This document shows, piece by piece, positions 43,383 to 45,295 of a stretch of DNA of 45,295 bases. The stretch comes from an uncultured Alphaproteobacteria bacterium. Lineage in GTDB: Bacteria; Pseudomonadota; Alphaproteobacteria; RF32; CAG-239. The notes under the pieces are model-generated. The model saw nothing but the letters and a program-made list of their open reading frames with translations. It did no database searches and was not told where the DNA came from. Numbering within the stretch: position 1 is the stretch's first letter; each line of letters opens with the position of its first letter. Where the stretch lies: assembly GCA_944391445.1 (NCBI GenBank), contig CALXTL010000014.1, forward strand, positions 1-45,295. Direction: 5' to 3'. A program made the translations under genes and the position numbers.

Positions 43383-43464
43383 CCAACATCTCCCAACAGC
43401 TCTTATGTTGAACTTAAATATTGAGAGAAGAGCAGAATAAAAAATTCTGCGCTTCTCCAAACGA

Positions 43465-43698
43465 TTACAACAATCCTTTTTCTTTTTTTTCAATGTTTTC
43501 TTGGGTTATAGGAATGCATCCTATTTCGTCATCCCATGTCAGACAATCACTTCGGCATTTTTTTTGAACAGGATCATAAATCTGTCCAATATCCAGACAC
43601 CCCATTTTCATATCCGATCCGAAAAAGCAAAAAAAGCCTATCCATATTACAATATACAGCCAAAAGATATATTTTATAATTTTTTTAATACTTTTCAT
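43465..43698 (-). CDS. Small membrane protein with Cys-rich tail
   Basis: 77 residues from ATG 43698 (AAAGGAATTA upstream). One N-terminal membrane helix (YIFWLYIVIWIGFFCFFG), then four Cys in MGCLDIGQIY, KKCRSDCLTW and EIGCIPI, probably disulfide-linked outside the cytoplasm. It overlaps the 241-residue gene by 14 nt, so the pair is translationally coupled. Unknown function. Confidence 0.65.
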   Translation of the reverse strand: MKSIKKIIKYIFWLYIVIWIGFFCFFGSDMKMGCLDIGQIYDPVQKKCRSDCLTWDDEIGCIPITQENIEKKEKGLL

Positions 43699-44410
43699 TA
43701 ATTCCTTTAACCCTTTGATAGCCACATGCATCTTTAGCCGTTGAGTAAAGAGGATTTTTGACCAATTCTCTTCCTTGGCGATTTACATCCTTATCATGCC
43801 AATAATCAGCCAACGCATCCGGATAACTTAGCCCTTTATAACCCCTGTTTATAAAATAATCAATTACTTCCTTTTGATTCCCTAAAATTTGAGCCGTCAA
43901 GGTACCATACTTACCTCTTTGTGCCGCTTCGTAATTAGCCTTACAATGAAAATAATCATCGCCGCCAACCGTATTATCTCTTTTCATATCCCAATAATTT
44001 CTGTTTAAATCGCTTACGGCTCCCATTACTTCTGTTAAAGCTTCCGGAGTATGTTTGATAGTATCAGTTGCAACCGTTGCTACATTCTTCACTTTTTGCC
44101 ATAGGTTATTTGTCGGGTTATTAAGTTGCTTTATGACATTTTCCACGTTGCCTTCGATATCAGAATTGCCAAAGCCATAATTATCATCAGCCGGCCGCCC
44201 CCAAAAGTTGGTGCCATGCTGCGGATAGTTTTTGTTTATGCCTTGATTATTGTAATCTTGGATGAGTTTGTTTTCTCTTTGCTGCCGCGCCATTTGATAA
44301 TTAAGCTCATCTCTGGTACTGAACCCGTTGTGATCAACACCATAGCTGTCGATTTGATTACCATTGTTATAATAACCTAAAGGCGATTTATACTTTTTCC
44401 AAATATCCAT
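43685..44410 (-). CDS. Asn/Tyr-rich 241-residue protein of the islet
   Basis: No signal peptide. The N-terminal third is Asn/Gln/Tyr-rich and looks disordered (YYNNGNQIDSYGVDHNG, NNQGINKNYPQHG). The C-terminal part has a compact conserved-looking segment: DYFHCKANYEAAQRGKYG, LGNQKEVIDYF, KGLSYPDALADYWHDKD, NRQGREL. Its His, Cys, Glu and Asp residues could be a catalytic or metal site, but I recognise no family. It is coupled to the two small membrane proteins downstream, so a secreted effector or phage-derived protein with membrane partners is one guess among several. Confidence 0.7.
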   Translation of the reverse strand: MDIWKKYKSPLGYYNNGNQIDSYGVDHNGFSTRDELNYQMARQQRENKLIQDYNNQGINKNYPQHGTNFWGRPADDNYGFGNSDIEGNVENVIKQLNNPTNNLWQKVKNVATVATDTIKHTPEALTEVMGAVSDLNRNYWDMKRDNTVGGDDYFHCKANYEAAQRGKYGTLTAQILGNQKEVIDYFINRGYKGLSYPDALADYWHDKDVNRQGRELVKNPLYSTAKDACGYQRVKGINEKY

Positions 44411-44495
44411 TTTTATACCCTTTTATGTTCGTTAAAACATTAAAAGGATAACAAAAAAGAAAAAGATTTTTCAATCAGCTATAGTTAGCAACCTA

Positions 44496-44987
44496 TCAGC
44501 TTCTGCATTCAAAAGCTTTTTTAAACTCTCGATTATTGGCTTGAGCTAATTGAATTAGTTTGTTTTTCTGATTGGTTTCACAATAAGGAATTTTTATTGA
44601 TTTTGTTTTATATTTCAAAAACCACAGAACAAAAGCATTTGCTGTTAATTTTTTACCGGATTTTTGATATTTTAAAAATTGCTTGTATTGGATTTGCTTA
44701 AATTCTGCTCTAAAAGGGGCATATTTTTCATCTCTGGCTTTAGCTCGTTTAACCGCTTCAGCTTTCTTATCCAAAGAATATAGAGTTTGCACCAAATTTT
44801 CTTTAAGTTCAGACCAGTTTTCTCTTTCTTCAGACAAGACCATGGCCATCCAGTCTATAATTTGTTGTTTAAGAATATTTAAATTACACTGTTGATGATG
44901 AGAAATAAAAATTCTATCTAAAAGGCGCAAATGATTATCTGATAATAAAAAATCATCAGGAGTTGATTGTACACGGTTATTTTTCAA
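44496..44987 (-). CDS. Basic hypothetical protein of the islet
   Basis: 163 residues, Lys/Gln-rich and helical (KKAEAVKRAKARDEKYAPF, FKQIQYKQFLKYQKSGKK). The start is taken as TTG 44987 because AGGGAG stands 8 nt before it; a GTG at 44993 is only 2 nt from that site and no ATG is suitably placed. No family recognised. It may be a remnant of a phage or plasmid gene given its AT-rich surroundings. Confidence 0.55.
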   Translation of the reverse strand: MKNNRVQSTPDDFLLSDNHLRLLDRIFISHHQQCNLNILKQQIIDWMAMVLSEERENWSELKENLVQTLYSLDKKAEAVKRAKARDEKYAPFRAEFKQIQYKQFLKYQKSGKKLTANAFVLWFLKYKTKSIKIPYCETNQKNKLIQLAQANNREFKKAFECRS

Positions 44988-45295
44988 AGTCACTTCTCCC
45001 TATGTATGTTGTAATCTTTATTTAGGGAAAATTGTTATCTGTTTCAATATTTAAAGTGATTCTTAAAAAAATCGGCAATGTATGTAACAGCCTAAAATTT
45101 TGCATTTTCCAACATAAAACAAGCTTGCCATAGTCATTTCGGCAAAGTCAACTGCCGGCAAAGCCCATAATATCGCCGGATACGAAAAAAGACGCTGTTA
45201 TCTAGCGTCTTTTTAATTAAAATGGCGGTGTAGTAAATCCCAACGGTATTGGGCATACGAAAGATGAATTTCTTATTTAAATATAGAAATTATTG
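44988..45295. other. Intergenic end of window
   Basis: AT-rich. Holds the right copy of the 74-bp repeat (45185-45258); otherwise I see no gene or RNA here. Confidence 0.5.
45185..45258. repeat. 74-bp direct repeat, right copy
   Basis: Matches 43042-43115 at about 68 of 74 positions, including the terminator-type hairpin AAAAAGACGCT/AGCGTCTTTTT and the small hairpin CCCA/TGGG. With the left copy it brackets the AT-rich islet. Confidence 0.75.

Noticed and set aside
45115..45150. Copy of the murI promoter region (shared AAACAAGCTTGCCAT)
   Set aside because: Only about 15 bp match, with no -10 element and no gene following.

Overview
The window is an ordinary chromosomal segment of a Gram-negative bacterium of moderate GC content. 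The gene content and order point to an alphaproteobacterium: rimP-nusA-ylxR-infB, rpmH-rnpA-yidD-yidC-engB, cmk-rpsA, an LptG ending in LLHLEDG, an ELM1-family protein, and a GTTC-N7-GTTC LexA box in front of a Y-family polymerase gene. A probable rhodoquinone-synthesis gene (rquA) suggests a lineage that lives at least partly without oxygen. I infer an uncultured, host-associated or gut-type alphaproteobacterium; the sequence alone does not fix the genus.

Layout. 1-3210 (minus strand): an accessory locus with two tandem copies of a secreted protein made of Cys-rich modules plus a phage-tail-collar-like domain. Each copy follows the same ~240-nt leader, which can fold into a long stem and ends in an intrinsic terminator. 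Palindromic repeats lie between the copies. 3211-3287: tRNA-Arg. 3518-13486: a lipoprotein, rpsA and cmk, then an rsmE / response regulator / HPt / rquA operon, an ELM1-like protein, small envelope proteins, and a coupled J-domain + DUF1349 pair. 13537-14010: another palindromic repeat and the C-terminal remnant of a Cys-rich protein. 14088-19302: rimP-nusA-ylxR-infB, preceded by lptG (19426-20532). 20600-25005: cysK, a Sel1-type protein, gmk, an SDR and ampG. 25106-28246: engB, yidC, yidD, rnpA and rpmH, transcribed leftwards from a near-consensus promoter. 28668-36186: trmN6-like, mntP, two paralogous FatA-type thioesterases next to a divergent RNase J-like protein, a lytic transglycosylase, an N-formylglutamate amidohydrolase and a membrane protein. 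36344-36420: tRNA-Val. 36540-42998: small hypothetical genes, a LexA-controlled Y-family polymerase, murI, a histidine phosphatase, gpsA and envelope proteins. 43042-45258: an AT-rich islet of four unrecognised genes between two 74-bp direct repeats.

How the genes work together. Most of the window is housekeeping: translation (rpsA, infB, nusA, rimP, rpmH, rnpA, rsmE, tRNAs), nucleotide supply (cmk, gmk) and envelope construction (lptG, yidC/yidD, ampG, murI, a transglycosylase). The parts most worth a second look are the duplicated leader plus collar-protein locus, the two-component pair attached to rquA, and the repeat-bounded islet at the right end, whose repeats carry a compensatory base-pair change.
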